Assembly (NCBI RefSeq): GCF_003121405.1 | Contig: NZ_QBUY01000056.1 | Coordinates: forward strand, 1 to 51,584 | Direction: 5' to 3' | From: Paraburkholderia sp. C35 | Lineage (GTDB): Bacteria; Pseudomonadota; Gammaproteobacteria; Burkholderiales; Burkholderiaceae | DNA length: 51,584 bases | In this document: in pieces, positions 35,296 through 43,204 of the stretch | Numbering within the stretch: the first letter of the stretch is position 1 | How the letters are laid out: each line of letters begins with the position of its first letter | Translations under genes and position numbers: made by a program | Notes under the pieces: model-generated | Seen by the model: only the letters and a program-made list of their open reading frames with translations | What the model was told of the DNA's origin: nothing | Databases searched by the model: none

Positions 35296-36597
35296 GTGCC
35301 GCCCACTTTACTGGACCTTATGCAAAGCTATTACGAAGCGACTGTCGAGCGGCCCGCGCGTGCCGCGCTGAATGGCAACCTGAGCGCGAATGTGTGCATT
35401 ATCGGCGGCGGGCTGGCGGGGCTATCGACAGCACTCGGACTGGCCGAGCGCGGTGTGCGCGACGTCGTGGTAATCGAAGCGAATCAGGTTGGCTATGGCG
35501 CATCGGGCCGCAATGGCGGCTTCGTATTCGGCGGCTACAGCCTGGACTGCGCGGACCTGCTGCGGATTCTCGGCCCGGCGCGGGCGCGCGAACTCTACGC
35601 GCTGACCATCGACGCCGTCGATCTCATGCGAACGCGCATCCAGCGTTACGCGATTGCCTGCGACGCCACGGACGAAGGCGTGATCCTCGCCAACTGGTTC
35701 GACGATCCCTCGCGGCTGGACGGCCAGCGGGTCTTGATGAAGGAATCGTTCGGAGTCGACTGGGAGCCGCTCGGTGCCGCAGCGCTCGCGGCGCGGCTGA
35801 AGACCACGCGCTATCACGGCGGGCTGTTCGAACGCAACGCGTTTCACTTTCATCCGTTGAAGTATGTGCTCGGCGTCGCGCGCGCGGCGGAAGCAGCGGG
35901 TGTGCGCATCGTCGAGCAGTCGCCTGTCGTGTCGCTGCGCAGACAGGCTGCGGGGTTCGTCGTGCAGACGCCGCACGGATCCGTCGATGCACGTCATGTC
36001 GTGATGGCGGGCGGCGGCTATGCGCGCAACGTGTATCCGCGTGTCGAACGCGCCGTGCTGCCGATTGCAACCTACGTGATGGCGACCGAGCCGCTCGGCG
36101 CACGGCTGGCGGAGGCGATCGACTGCCGCTGCGCGGTCTACGACACGCGCTTCGCGTTCGACTACTACCGGCCGCTGCCCGACACGCGCATCCTGTGGGG
36201 CGGGCGCATTTCGATCCTCGAACGCGAACCCGAAGCCATTGCGCGGCTGTTGCGCCGCGATTTGCTGAAGGTGTATCCGCAGTTGCACGACGTGCGCATC
36301 GACCACGCGTGGGGCGGCCTGATGAGTTACGCGCGGCACAAGATGCCGCAGATCGGTCAGAGCGCGGACGGCGTCTGGTACGCGGTCGGCTTTGGCGGCC
36401 ACGGGATGGCGCCGACCACGGTGTCGGGCGAATTGCTGGCAGCCGCAATTGCGGGCGAACGCCCTGTACCCGAGGCGTTCGCCACGTTCGGACTGACGCA
36501 CACGTTCGGCGCGCTGGGGCTTGCCGCCGCGCAGCTGACCTACACGGCGATGCAGACCCGCGACGCATTCGCCGACCGTCCGCGGCGCCCAGGTTAA
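35296..36597 (+). CDS. PuuB-like FAD-dependent amine oxidase (paralogue 3)
   Basis: A 433-residue paralogue of the two oxidases at 178-2774. It has an N-terminal MQSYYEATVERPAR, FAD-binding GGGLAG (37-42), GASGRNGGFVFGGYS in place of ASGRNGGQ, and a C-terminal FGGHGMAPTT closing the FAD site. The Gln after GG is Phe and the C-terminal SGHGV is GGHGM, so its substrate probably differs. The start is GTG at 35296, or possibly ATG at 35320; neither has a clear ribosome site. It is followed by a TetR gene 94 bp downstream on the same strand, which may regulate it. Confidence 0.83.
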   Translation: MPPTLLDLMQSYYEATVERPARAALNGNLSANVCIIGGGLAGLSTALGLAERGVRDVVVIEANQVGYGASGRNGGFVFGGYSLDCADLLRILGPARARELYALTIDAVDLMRTRIQRYAIACDATDEGVILANWFDDPSRLDGQRVLMKESFGVDWEPLGAAALAARLKTTRYHGGLFERNAFHFHPLKYVLGVARAAEAAGVRIVEQSPVVSLRRQAAGFVVQTPHGSVDARHVVMAGGGYARNVYPRVERAVLPIATYVMATEPLGARLAEAIDCRCAVYDTRFAFDYYRPLPDTRILWGGRISILEREPEAIARLLRRDLLKVYPQLHDVRIDHAWGGLMSYARHKMPQIGQSADGVWYAVGFGGHGMAPTTVSGELLAAAIAGERPVPEAFATFGLTHTFGALGLAAAQLTYTAMQTRDAFADRPRRPG

Positions 36598-36691
36598 ACG
36601 CTGTCGGAACATGGCAGCACATGCCGCAAAGCCGCGTCGGCTGGCGGTTTCGGCGTGCTAGAATGAAACGTCACCGCCGCCGGAATACACA

Positions 36692-37375
36692 ATGAAAAAG
36701 GGAAGCCGAGCTATCGCGCCCGAGCATAACGAGACCCCGACCGAATCCTCCGAACCACGGCGCAAATACGATCCCGAAGAGACGAAGCGCAACATCCTCG
36801 ATGTGGCAACGCAGGAATTTTCGTCGATGGGACTCACGGGCGCGCGCGTCGATGCGATTGCCGAGCGCACCAATACCACCAAGCGCATGCTGTACTACTA
36901 CTTCGGCAGCAAGGAAGGGTTGTATGAAGCTGTGCTCGAAAAGGTATACGGCGATATTCGCGCGCTCGAGCAGGAGCTGAAAGTCAGCGACATGAGTCCT
37001 GTCGATGGCTTGCGCAGCCTTGTCGAGTTTACGTTCGACTATCACGACAAACATCGCGATTTTGTGCGGCTCGTGACGATTGAAAATATTCACGGCGCGA
37101 AGTACATCGAGCAGGTCAAGACCTTCAAGAATCGCAATGCAACGGTGATTCAGACAATCGAAGATCTACTCGCGCGCGGCGTCGCGGCTGGAGAATTCCG
37201 CGACGATATCGATCCCATTGATCTGCATCTGCTGATCAGTTCGTTGTGCTTTCATCGGATTGCCAATCGGCACACGTTCGGGAATGCATTTGGCCGCGAC
37301 CCGTCGCATGCGAGACTGCGAGCGAGGCATCGGGCGATGATCGTCGATGCGACTTTGAGGTTTGTGAAGAAATAG
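36692..37375 (+). CDS. TetR family transcriptional regulator
   Basis: A 227-residue TetR-type regulator with a hydrophilic 25-residue N-terminal extension. The helix-turn-helix lies at about 30-75 (LTGARVDAIAERTNTTKRML, then YYYFGSKEGLYEAVL). The helical ligand domain includes LLISSLCFHRIANRHTFG near the end. It lies between the third amine oxidase and aroQ. TetR proteins of this type next to aroQ often regulate shikimate or quinate use, so aroQ is a reasonable target. ACTAA-N15-TTAGT upstream of aroQ is a candidate site. Confidence 0.9.
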   Translation: MKKGSRAIAPEHNETPTESSEPRRKYDPEETKRNILDVATQEFSSMGLTGARVDAIAERTNTTKRMLYYYFGSKEGLYEAVLEKVYGDIRALEQELKVSDMSPVDGLRSLVEFTFDYHDKHRDFVRLVTIENIHGAKYIEQVKTFKNRNATVIQTIEDLLARGVAAGEFRDDIDPIDLHLLISSLCFHRIANRHTFGNAFGRDPSHARLRARHRAMIVDATLRFVKK

Positions 37376-37406
37376 GCTTTTGTCTGCAACGCCTGAGATT
37401 TCATTT

Positions 37407-37428
37407 GCTGGCATCTGCGGATGCCAGC
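37407..37428. terminator. Hairpin between convergent TetR and aroQ genes
   Basis: A 9-bp perfect stem (GCTGGCATC with GATGCCAGC, loop TGCG) is followed by GAAAAAA. GCGGATGCCAGCGAAA here is identical to the tail of the repeat element at 87-102. It may be a fragment of that element serving as a shared 3' end for both genes. Confidence 0.6.
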
Positions 37429-37456
37429 GAAAAAACAGATCGGCGAAGGCAACCCA

Positions 37457-37900
37457 CTACTTCTTCAGAATCTCCGCCATCCGTTCGAGCGCGAGCACAT
37501 AGCCCTGCGTCCCGCATCCGCAAATCACTGCCTCGGCAACAGCCGACACATAAGAGTGATGCCGGAACGCCTCACGCTTGTGAATATTGGAGATGTGCAC
37601 CTCGATCACAGGCTTTTCAATCGCCGACAGCGCATCGGCAATCGCCACTGACGTGTGCGTATAAGCTGCGGGATTGATCACAATCCCCTGCTGTGTGGTG
37701 CGCGCCTCATGCAGCCAGTCGATCAACTGATGCTCTGCATTCGACTGCCGGAAATCTATTTCGAGCCCGAGGCGCTGCCCGGCCTCACGGCATCGGCGCG
37801 CAACATCGTCGAGCGTTTCCGAGCCGTAGATAGTCGGCTCTCGCGTGCCGAGCAGATTGAGATTGGGTCCATTCAGGACCAGCACCGACGCAAAACTCAT
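37457..37900 (-). CDS. aroQ: Type II 3-dehydroquinate dehydratase
   Basis: A 147-residue AroQ, which converts 3-dehydroquinate to 3-dehydroshikimate. All active-site blocks are present: NGPNLNLLGTREPTIYG (with the flexible loop Arg and catalytic Tyr), RQSNAEHQLIDWLHEA, NPAAYTHTSVA, and EVHISNIHKREAFRHHS with the catalytic His. The start at 37900 has GGAG upstream at a long spacing. Burkholderiaceae often have more than one aroQ. A copy away from other shikimate genes and next to a TetR gene may serve quinate/shikimate breakdown instead of biosynthesis; that is inference. Confidence 0.95.
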   Translation of the reverse strand: MSFASVLVLNGPNLNLLGTREPTIYGSETLDDVARRCREAGQRLGLEIDFRQSNAEHQLIDWLHEARTTQQGIVINPAAYTHTSVAIADALSAIEKPVIEVHISNIHKREAFRHHSYVSAVAEAVICGCGTQGYVLALERMAEILKK

Positions 37901-38018
37901 AACTGAACGCTCCACTTTTAGTGACTTCGCCGCGTGAGAACCAACGCTTGCCAACCCGCATCACGCGACGTAAGCCCAAGTGTGCACTTCATCGCCGCAT
38001 GCGTCTTTTGGGGTTTCT

Positions 38019-38043
38019 ACTAAATTTGTACCATCTAGTTAGT
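38019..38043. promoter_or_regulatory. Putative TetR operator upstream of aroQ
   Basis: ACTAA-N15-TTAGT, containing TTGTACCATCTAGTT in an AT-rich patch about 120 bp before aroQ. A related AACTAGTACAA lies at 38113-38123 in the opposite orientation. It is the likely target of the adjacent TetR protein, but this rests on symmetry and position only. Confidence 0.45.
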
Positions 38044-38229
38044 TTAATTGTGAAAATGACTGTCGGACAAAGAAGCGGGAAAATGCTGACGGAATGGCAG
38101 CAAGCAGTAACCAACTAGTACAACCCGCACAGGCCTGCCCCGCGCGCAAACGCCCGATCTACCCGCTGCAAACCATAGCCACCTTCGCCGCTCTTGCCGG
38201 CAAAAACCCGGGCATACCGCTTGCACCGA

Positions 38230-38235
38230 TATAAT
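38230..38235 (+). promoter_or_regulatory. -10 box (TATAAT) of the lipoprotein gene
   Basis: An exact TATAAT lies 62 bp before the start codon. No good -35 match is visible at the usual distance. Confidence 0.4.
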
Positions 38236-38297
38236 TTCCCGAACGTTTCGCGGTTCGACGCGCATACGCGCGCTCACCGCCTGCCAGAAGGAGATTT

Positions 38298-38636
38298 ATG
38301 AGGAAGCTTGCCGTCACCCTGTCCGTCCCGCTGTTTCTTGCCGCGTGCGCGCAATATCAGGCGTCTCACAACCCCGACGCCGGCGACCCAATGAAAGACA
38401 ATATGACCAGCCGCCCCGTCAATGACGTCATCCAGTGCATGACGCAAGCTGCGGCAAAACACGACGCGCCCGTCAAGGCCACGCCTATTCCGCAGGGCCA
38501 GATGCTCGATTTCGGCGATTCCAATATCGTCAAGGTTCGCGCCGACAATGGCGGAACGACGTTCCGCTACTATGCGGGCCAGCGCAAGGCGTCGAATCTG
38601 TGGATCGAAGGCGCGAGCAAGGAATGTGCGCCCTGA
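38298..38636 (+). CDS. Small putative lipoprotein
   Basis: A 112-residue protein with a lipoprotein signal (MRKLAVTLSVPLFLAAC, lipobox LAAC with Cys17), so it is probably lipid-anchored in the envelope. The mature part contains one more Cys pair candidate (Cys47 and Cys110 of DVIQC and SKECAP) and a GGTTFRYYAGQRKAS stretch. A strong AAGGAG ribosome site precedes the ATG. I do not recognise a named family; similar small lipoproteins occur in Burkholderiaceae. Confidence 0.8.
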   Translation: MRKLAVTLSVPLFLAACAQYQASHNPDAGDPMKDNMTSRPVNDVIQCMTQAAAKHDAPVKATPIPQGQMLDFGDSNIVKVRADNGGTTFRYYAGQRKASNLWIEGASKECAP

Positions 38637-38782
38637 AAACGCCGTGTCTGCGGCGGCGTAACAGCATGTAACAGCTTTCACGCCGCTTCGGACCTGCTCC
38701 CGACGATGCCTTAAGAATCATTTAAGTCTGCGCTGCCACGATTCGTCTTTGACACTGACCCGCATTCCGCCAGGTGCCAAGA

Positions 38783-39100
38783 ATGGATTACTACAACGAC
38801 CGCAACGACCCGACTAAGCGCATCGCCGCCGATACCCCGGCAGCACCCGCGCAGGCCGCTACCGTAACGGCAGCGCAGCCTAAAATGAAAGCGATTCTCC
38901 GCCGGCTTCTCAGCCCGCACGAAATCGCGACGCTGCTGCTGTTGCTGCACGCGCCGATGGCTGCGTTCGCCAAGCCGGAAATTCCGACGCTGCAGGAAGC
39001 AGGACTCGTCGAAACAGTCGCCAGCGATGACGCCGGCGAATCGCATATTCGCCTGACGCCCGAAGGCAACGCGATCCTGCGCGGACTCGGCATCAAGTAA
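38783..39100 (+). CDS. Unrecognised small protein, possible winged helix
   Basis: A 105-residue protein. The N-terminal third is hydrophilic and Ala/Pro-rich. The C-terminal two thirds read like a winged helix: LSPHEIATLLLLLHAP, IPTLQEAGLVETVAS, then ESHIRLTPEGNAILRGLGIK. This pattern is common in PadR/MarR-like folds, where LTPEGxAxL ends the wing, but I cannot assign a family or prove DNA binding. The ATG at 38783 was preferred over a GTG at 38774. It lies alone between the lipoprotein gene and the GIY-YIG gene. Confidence 0.6.
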   Translation: MDYYNDRNDPTKRIAADTPAAPAQAATVTAAQPKMKAILRRLLSPHEIATLLLLLHAPMAAFAKPEIPTLQEAGLVETVASDDAGESHIRLTPEGNAILRGLGIK

Positions 39101-39168
39101 CCCGGCATCGAGCTATCAGCGAGCGCCTTGCTCCCGCCGGGCATCCCGCTGTCCGTCACGCGACGGAT

Positions 39169-39504
39169 TCACGCCTGCCATACCGCATACCCCGCTTCAC
39201 GCAAGCCGATCCCGAGTTCGACCTCCATGTCGCGCGCGCCGTCATACGGCAGCGGATTGAAGACTTCGTAAAGTTCCGGCATCAGCCGCAGACCATAGTC
39301 GCGGACATAGCGATTCGACTGGATGCCTGCCTTGTGCCGGTCGAAACGCAGATCCGGGTCTAATCCCGTCATTCCCACGTAGACGCATGGACGCTCGAAC
39401 CGGTAATCCGGGTTCGCGCGCCGGAAGCGCGCCTCGTTCCACACGGTATCGTCGAGCGCCACCACGTAAACGTAGTAGCGGAGCTTTTCACGGCGGGGCG
39501 GCAT
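39169..39504 (-). CDS. Small GIY-YIG-like nuclease domain protein
   Basis: A 111-residue protein. YYVYVVAL (about residues 10-17) and PCVYVGMTGLDPDLRFDRH (39-57) match the two strands of a GIY-YIG domain, with the Arg of the following helix. The C-terminal MEVELGIGLREAGYAVW supplies a Glu where the metal-binding residue lies. Insertions between the strands and changed GIY/YIG letters make it a divergent member. It is a single domain without DNA-binding extensions, comparable to UPF0213-type proteins. Nuclease activity is not established. Confidence 0.65.
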   Translation of the reverse strand: MPPRREKLRYYVYVVALDDTVWNEARFRRANPDYRFERPCVYVGMTGLDPDLRFDRHKAGIQSNRYVRDYGLRLMPELYEVFNPLPYDGARDMEVELGIGLREAGYAVWQA

Positions 39505-39591
39505 CGTTCTCTGGCTGCGGGTTCTGGCGCGCGGGGCTGGCGTTCCGAGACTTCGTCTGTTTTTGTCGGGTGCGGGCGCCGCGCTTGACAG

Positions 39592-40368
39592 TTAGTTGCG
39601 CGAGGTGCCGTGCAGCAGCATCCGGTATTCGGTCGGCGTCACGCCGACGGTCGCCTTGAACTGCCGCGTGAACGCGCTGTGGTCCGTATAGCCGCAGAGT
39701 GCGGCGACATCGGTGACCTTGTCGTGCGAGACGAGCAAGGCCGTCGCGGCGTCGAGGCGCGTTTTCAGCAACACCTGACGCGGCGTCAGATGAAACACCT
39801 TGTGAAAATACCGCTCAAGCTGCGCAACCGACATATCCGCCATCGCGGCCAGTTGCTTCAGATTCAGCGGCTGCACGTAGTTTTCCTGCAGATACTGCAC
39901 GACAGTCGCAAGCCGGCTATACGCGGGGTGGCTGCTCTCGTCGGCGCGCAAATCGCGCGAAATGCCCGCCAGCCCGACCACGCGGCCCGCCGCGTCGCGC
40001 AACGGCTGCTTGCAGGTCAGCCACCAGCCAGGCTGACGGCCCGGATACAGATGCAGTTCCAGCTGATCGACCATCTGGTTGCCGACATGAATCACGGCTT
40101 TGTCCTGCGCCGTGTAAATGCGGCCGAAGCGGCTCGGAAATACGTCTTCCGCTGTTCTGCCCAGCAGCTTTTCCTTTTCCTTGAATCCGCAGCGCGACAC
40201 CAGCGTGCGATTGACGAGGGCGTAACGCGCGTGCGCGTCTTTCACGAAGAACACGATGTCGGGCATCGCGTCGAAGACAGGTTCGAGCAGCGCGAAATGC
40301 GCGAGCATCCCGGCCAGCGAGGTCTCGCCCGGATCGAGCGCGTCGAGCGTGGATGCAAACGTGTTCAT
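39592..40368 (-). CDS. AraC family regulator with PAS domain (LhpR-like)
   Basis: A 258-residue regulator. An N-terminal PAS domain lies at about 25-150 (FDAMPDIVFFVKDAHARYALV, then LLGRTAEDVFPSRFG). The AraC DNA-binding domain with two helix-turn-helices covers about 155-255 (LKQLAAMADMSVAQLERYFH and VAALCGYTDHSAFTRQF). It lies downstream of the hydroxyproline genes on the same strand. By context it is their activator, likely sensing hydroxyproline or a product. AGGGAA supports the ATG at 40368 over two upstream ATGs. The repeated 20-bp sequences at 44214 and 44416 are its proposed operators. Confidence 0.88.
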   Translation of the reverse strand: MNTFASTLDALDPGETSLAGMLAHFALLEPVFDAMPDIVFFVKDAHARYALVNRTLVSRCGFKEKEKLLGRTAEDVFPSRFGRIYTAQDKAVIHVGNQMVDQLELHLYPGRQPGWWLTCKQPLRDAAGRVVGLAGISRDLRADESSHPAYSRLATVVQYLQENYVQPLNLKQLAAMADMSVAQLERYFHKVFHLTPRQVLLKTRLDAATALLVSHDKVTDVAALCGYTDHSAFTRQFKATVGVTPTEYRMLLHGTSRN

Positions 40369-40522
40369 CGTGGCGATTCCCTGCATGGACGGCGAGGACA
40401 TGGCGGCTGGCCCGGCGGCGGTTGCTCGCGGGCGGATTGATCGGGCTGACTGATTATAGGGCGGCGCGCGACGGCTCAAAAAATCGTGCGGAGATCGGCA
40501 TGTCGGTTCGCGCGCCGTCTGC

Positions 40523-41824
40523 TCAAAGCGGAGCAGACGGTGCATCGGCGGCGAGCATCAGCGTGCCGATCTGCGCAGGCTGGATAGGCGGACGAACCTG
40601 CGCGACGTCCCAGCCGAGCAAGGCTTGCGCTGCGCCGCCACACACCCGGCCCTGACATGCTCCCATGCCGCAGCGCGTCTGCAGTTTCGCGTCGCGCCAG
40701 TTGGTGTGCGCGCGCACTTCACCAACCGATACGTCTTCGCAGCGGCAAAGCAAGGTGTTGTCGGCAGGCAGTTGAAGCGCGTGGTCGCGCAGCGCGAACG
40801 CCGTTTCCACGCGCGCCGCGAAACGCTGCCAGCGCGAACGCTCCTGCTTCAGACGTTGGACGCTGGCTCCGCTTTCGACGCCGACTGCCGCCAGCCCCGC
40901 AATCCGCCCGTCCACGCGCGCCAGTTCCATGCCGCCGACGCCCGTGCATTCGCCTGCGGCGAAAATATGATCGACGGAGGTGCGCTGTGCATCGTCGATG
41001 GCAATTGCGCCAGCTGCATGCTTTGCGTTCGTCGCGCAACCCAACGCGCGCGCAAGTGTCGTGTTCGGCACGAGGCCGAAACCGCTCGCGATGCGGTCGC
41101 AATCGAACGTATGCGTGCGGCCGTCCACATGCCTGACAATCGCGCGTTCGACGCGGCCATCGCCCTGCGCCGCGCTCACCACACTCGATGTCAGATAGCG
41201 AAGCCCCGCGAAACCGCGCGTCAGTTGCGCGGCCTGCACCAGCTTCGCGGGCGTGGCGGCGAGCGAACCGCCGAAGCGCAGCACCGATTCAAACGGCGCC
41301 TGCTCGACCACGGCCACGACGCGCGCGCCCGCAGCGCGTGCCGTCGCCAGCGATGCGAGCAGCAACGGGCCGCTGCCAGCTATCACGATGCGCTCGCCGC
41401 GTACGGGCACACCGCTCTTGATCAACGCCTGCAAGCCACCTGCACCTGTCACGCCCGGCAGCGTCCAGCCCGCGAACGGCAACAGCAGTTCGCGCGCGCC
41501 CGTGGCAAGAATCAGGCGGCCATAGCCGATGCACGCGCCGCCCTGTTCCGCCGATTCGATCAGCAGACGGTTTCCGTCGAGCGGCACAACCACACGCGTC
41601 GCCGGGGCAAGCGTCACGTTGCCGTTTCCATCGAACTGACGCAGCAGCGCAGTCAGCGCGTCAGGCGGTGGATGCGCCGGACCGTTGCGCCACACCTGGC
41701 CACCCGCGCGAGGATTGTCGTCGAGCACGGCGACGCGTGCGCCTGTCGACGCCGCTGCGCACGCGGCAGCGAGACCCGCCGGTCCGGCGCCCACGACGAC
41801 GATATCGAAGTGTTCGCCGTTCAT
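40523..41824 (-). CDS. D-hydroxyproline dehydrogenase, NAD(P)-type FAD/[2Fe-2S] subunit
   Basis: A 433-residue HcnB-like flavoprotein with two dinucleotide-binding motifs (VVVGAGPAGLAAACAAA at the N-terminus and IVIAGSGPLLLASLATARA near residue 145), and VDHIFAAGECTGVGGMELA of the FAD-binding C-lobe. It ends with a BFD-type [2Fe-2S] domain of four Cys (TLLCRCEDVS, TRCGMGACQGRVCG). In the heteromeric D-hydroxyproline dehydrogenase this subunit passes electrons on from the oxidase subunit. It overlaps the small ferredoxin gene by four bases (ATGA). This is the third subunit gene of the operon and the one nearest the AraC gene. Confidence 0.88.
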   Translation of the reverse strand: MNGEHFDIVVVGAGPAGLAAACAAASTGARVAVLDDNPRAGGQVWRNGPAHPPPDALTALLRQFDGNGNVTLAPATRVVVPLDGNRLLIESAEQGGACIGYGRLILATGARELLLPFAGWTLPGVTGAGGLQALIKSGVPVRGERIVIAGSGPLLLASLATARAAGARVVAVVEQAPFESVLRFGGSLAATPAKLVQAAQLTRGFAGLRYLTSSVVSAAQGDGRVERAIVRHVDGRTHTFDCDRIASGFGLVPNTTLARALGCATNAKHAAGAIAIDDAQRTSVDHIFAAGECTGVGGMELARVDGRIAGLAAVGVESGASVQRLKQERSRWQRFAARVETAFALRDHALQLPADNTLLCRCEDVSVGEVRAHTNWRDAKLQTRCGMGACQGRVCGGAAQALLGWDVAQVRPPIQPAQIGTLMLAADAPSAPL

Positions 41825-42084
41825 CGCGTGCTACCCGTTTGCACGATCTGGCCGTCGCGGCATAGCGTCTGACACGCGAGCACATGCCTGCGTCCATCGA
41901 CGCTGACGCGGCATTCCTGGCACACGCCCATTCCGCACAACGGCGCGCGCAGTTCTCCCGTCACGGACAGGCGCGTGCCGCAAGCACACGCGGCCAGCGC
42001 GGCCGCAATGGTCGCGCCCTGCTCGACTTCGACAGGCTCGCCGTCGATGGTGATGCGCACGCGTCGAAGCAGCGCTTCAGACAT
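41821..42084 (-). CDS. D-hydroxyproline dehydrogenase, small [2Fe-2S] subunit
   Basis: An 87-residue HcnA-like ferredoxin subunit. The plant-type [2Fe-2S] Cys set appears as CGTRLSV, APLCGMGVCQECRV, and the distal LACQTLC. It carries electrons between the two flavoprotein subunits of a heterotrimeric dehydrogenase. The ATG at 42084 has GGAG upstream and lies within the last eight bases of the preceding gene. Its own stop overlaps the next start, so all three subunits are translationally coupled. Confidence 0.88.
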   Translation of the reverse strand: MSEALLRRVRITIDGEPVEVEQGATIAAALAACACGTRLSVTGELRAPLCGMGVCQECRVSVDGRRHVLACQTLCRDGQIVQTGSTR

Positions 42085-43204
42085 GACAGGCTCCAAACTC
42101 GAAACGCGCCGGCAGAAACGGCTCAGCAGCAATGGCGGCTGCCGTCTGCGTGATCTGCGCGGCGAGCAGCTTTGCCGTACCGAGCGACGTCGTCACGCCC
42201 AATCCTTCATGTCCGACGGCTAGCCACACGCCGGGCGCCGTGTCGCCCGCCGGTCCGATCAAAGGCAAACCCTCCGGCGCCGCCGCGCGACGCCCCGTCC
42301 ACGCGCGAATGCCATTGAGCGTCGGCAGTTCGGGCAGATAACGCGCGGCGCGTTGCAGCATCTGCGCGAGCACGGGCATGTCGACGGCGGGATCGGTCGT
42401 ATCGAACTGGCGCGAGGAGCCGATCAACAGTTGTCCCGTCGGGCGAGGCTGCGCATTAAAGGCGACGGAAGTGCCCGTCGCGTGGTGAGCGCTTTTGATG
42501 TAGCCGAGTTCCAGCAGTTGATGACGGATGAAACCGGGGTAACGGTCGGTGATCAGCAAGTGACCTTTCTTCGGCTGCAACGGCAGGCCTCGCACGAGTT
42601 CGCCCGCGTGCAAGCCATTCGCGACGACGACATGCGCGCCGCCGATACGCTCGCCGTTCGATAGCGTGACCTGGTGCGCATCGACGGCGACAACGTGCGC
42701 GTGAAGTTTGACGTCGATACGCGCTGCACCCGGCGATTGCGTCAGCAGCCACTGCGCCGCCGACGGCGCGTAGACGATGCTGTCGTGCGAAATCAGCAGG
42801 CCGCCCGCCATGCCTGGCGCGATCGAAGGTTCGGCTTCGTATAGCGCCCGCTCGTCCAGCAAGTCCGCTGTGACATTTTGCGCGGCGAAGCCCGCCTGCA
42901 TTGCGCGGGCGGCGTCGAGTTCTTCCGCGTCGGCGGCGACCCAGAGCGTGCCGCAACACGCGAAGGCATCGCATGCGCGCAACTGCGGCGCCAGTTCAAG
43001 CCACAGATCGCGCGAATAGCGGCTCAACGCAAATTCCGCGGGCGAGTCGTTCATCACGACGATATGCCCCATACCCGCCGCCGTCGCGCCGCCGCCGATG
43101 CCCTGCGTGTCGAGCACCGTCACATGCAGGCCGCGCGCGGCCAGTTCCGCCGCACACGCCGCGCCGACGATGCCCGCGCCGACGATCACGACATCCGTCG
43201 TCAT
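42077..43204 (-). CDS. D-hydroxyproline dehydrogenase, FAD oxidase subunit
   Basis: A 375-residue DAO-family (HcnC-like) flavoprotein with FAD-binding VVIVGAGIVGAACAAELAAR at the N-terminus, GGGATAAGMGHIVVMND, and a C-terminal AVGHEGLGVTTSLGTAK. It is the catalytic subunit that oxidises cis-4-hydroxy-D-proline to the cyclic imine acid. Its ATG overlaps the stop of the epimerase gene (ATGA) and its 3' end overlaps the ferredoxin gene by eight bases. The substrate is inferred from the adjacent epimerase and deaminase; related enzymes can act on D-proline. Confidence 0.88.
   Translation of the reverse strand: MTTDVVIVGAGIVGAACAAELAARGLHVTVLDTQGIGGGATAAGMGHIVVMNDSPAEFALSRYSRDLWLELAPQLRACDAFACCGTLWVAADAEELDAARAMQAGFAAQNVTADLLDERALYEAEPSIAPGMAGGLLISHDSIVYAPSAAQWLLTQSPGAARIDVKLHAHVVAVDAHQVTLSNGERIGGAHVVVANGLHAGELVRGLPLQPKKGHLLITDRYPGFIRHQLLELGYIKSAHHATGTSVAFNAQPRPTGQLLIGSSRQFDTTDPAVDMPVLAQMLQRAARYLPELPTLNGIRAWTGRRAAAPEGLPLIGPAGDTAPGVWLAVGHEGLGVTTSLGTAKLLAAQITQTAAAIAAEPFLPARFEFGACHV

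Larger units (their letters stand above)
37901..38297. other. Intergenic region between aroQ and a lipoprotein gene
   Basis: A 397-bp divergent gap with no gene. It contains the operator candidate at 38019-38043, a shorter related motif at 38113-38123, and a TATAAT at 38230-38235 for the lipoprotein gene. Confidence 0.5.
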
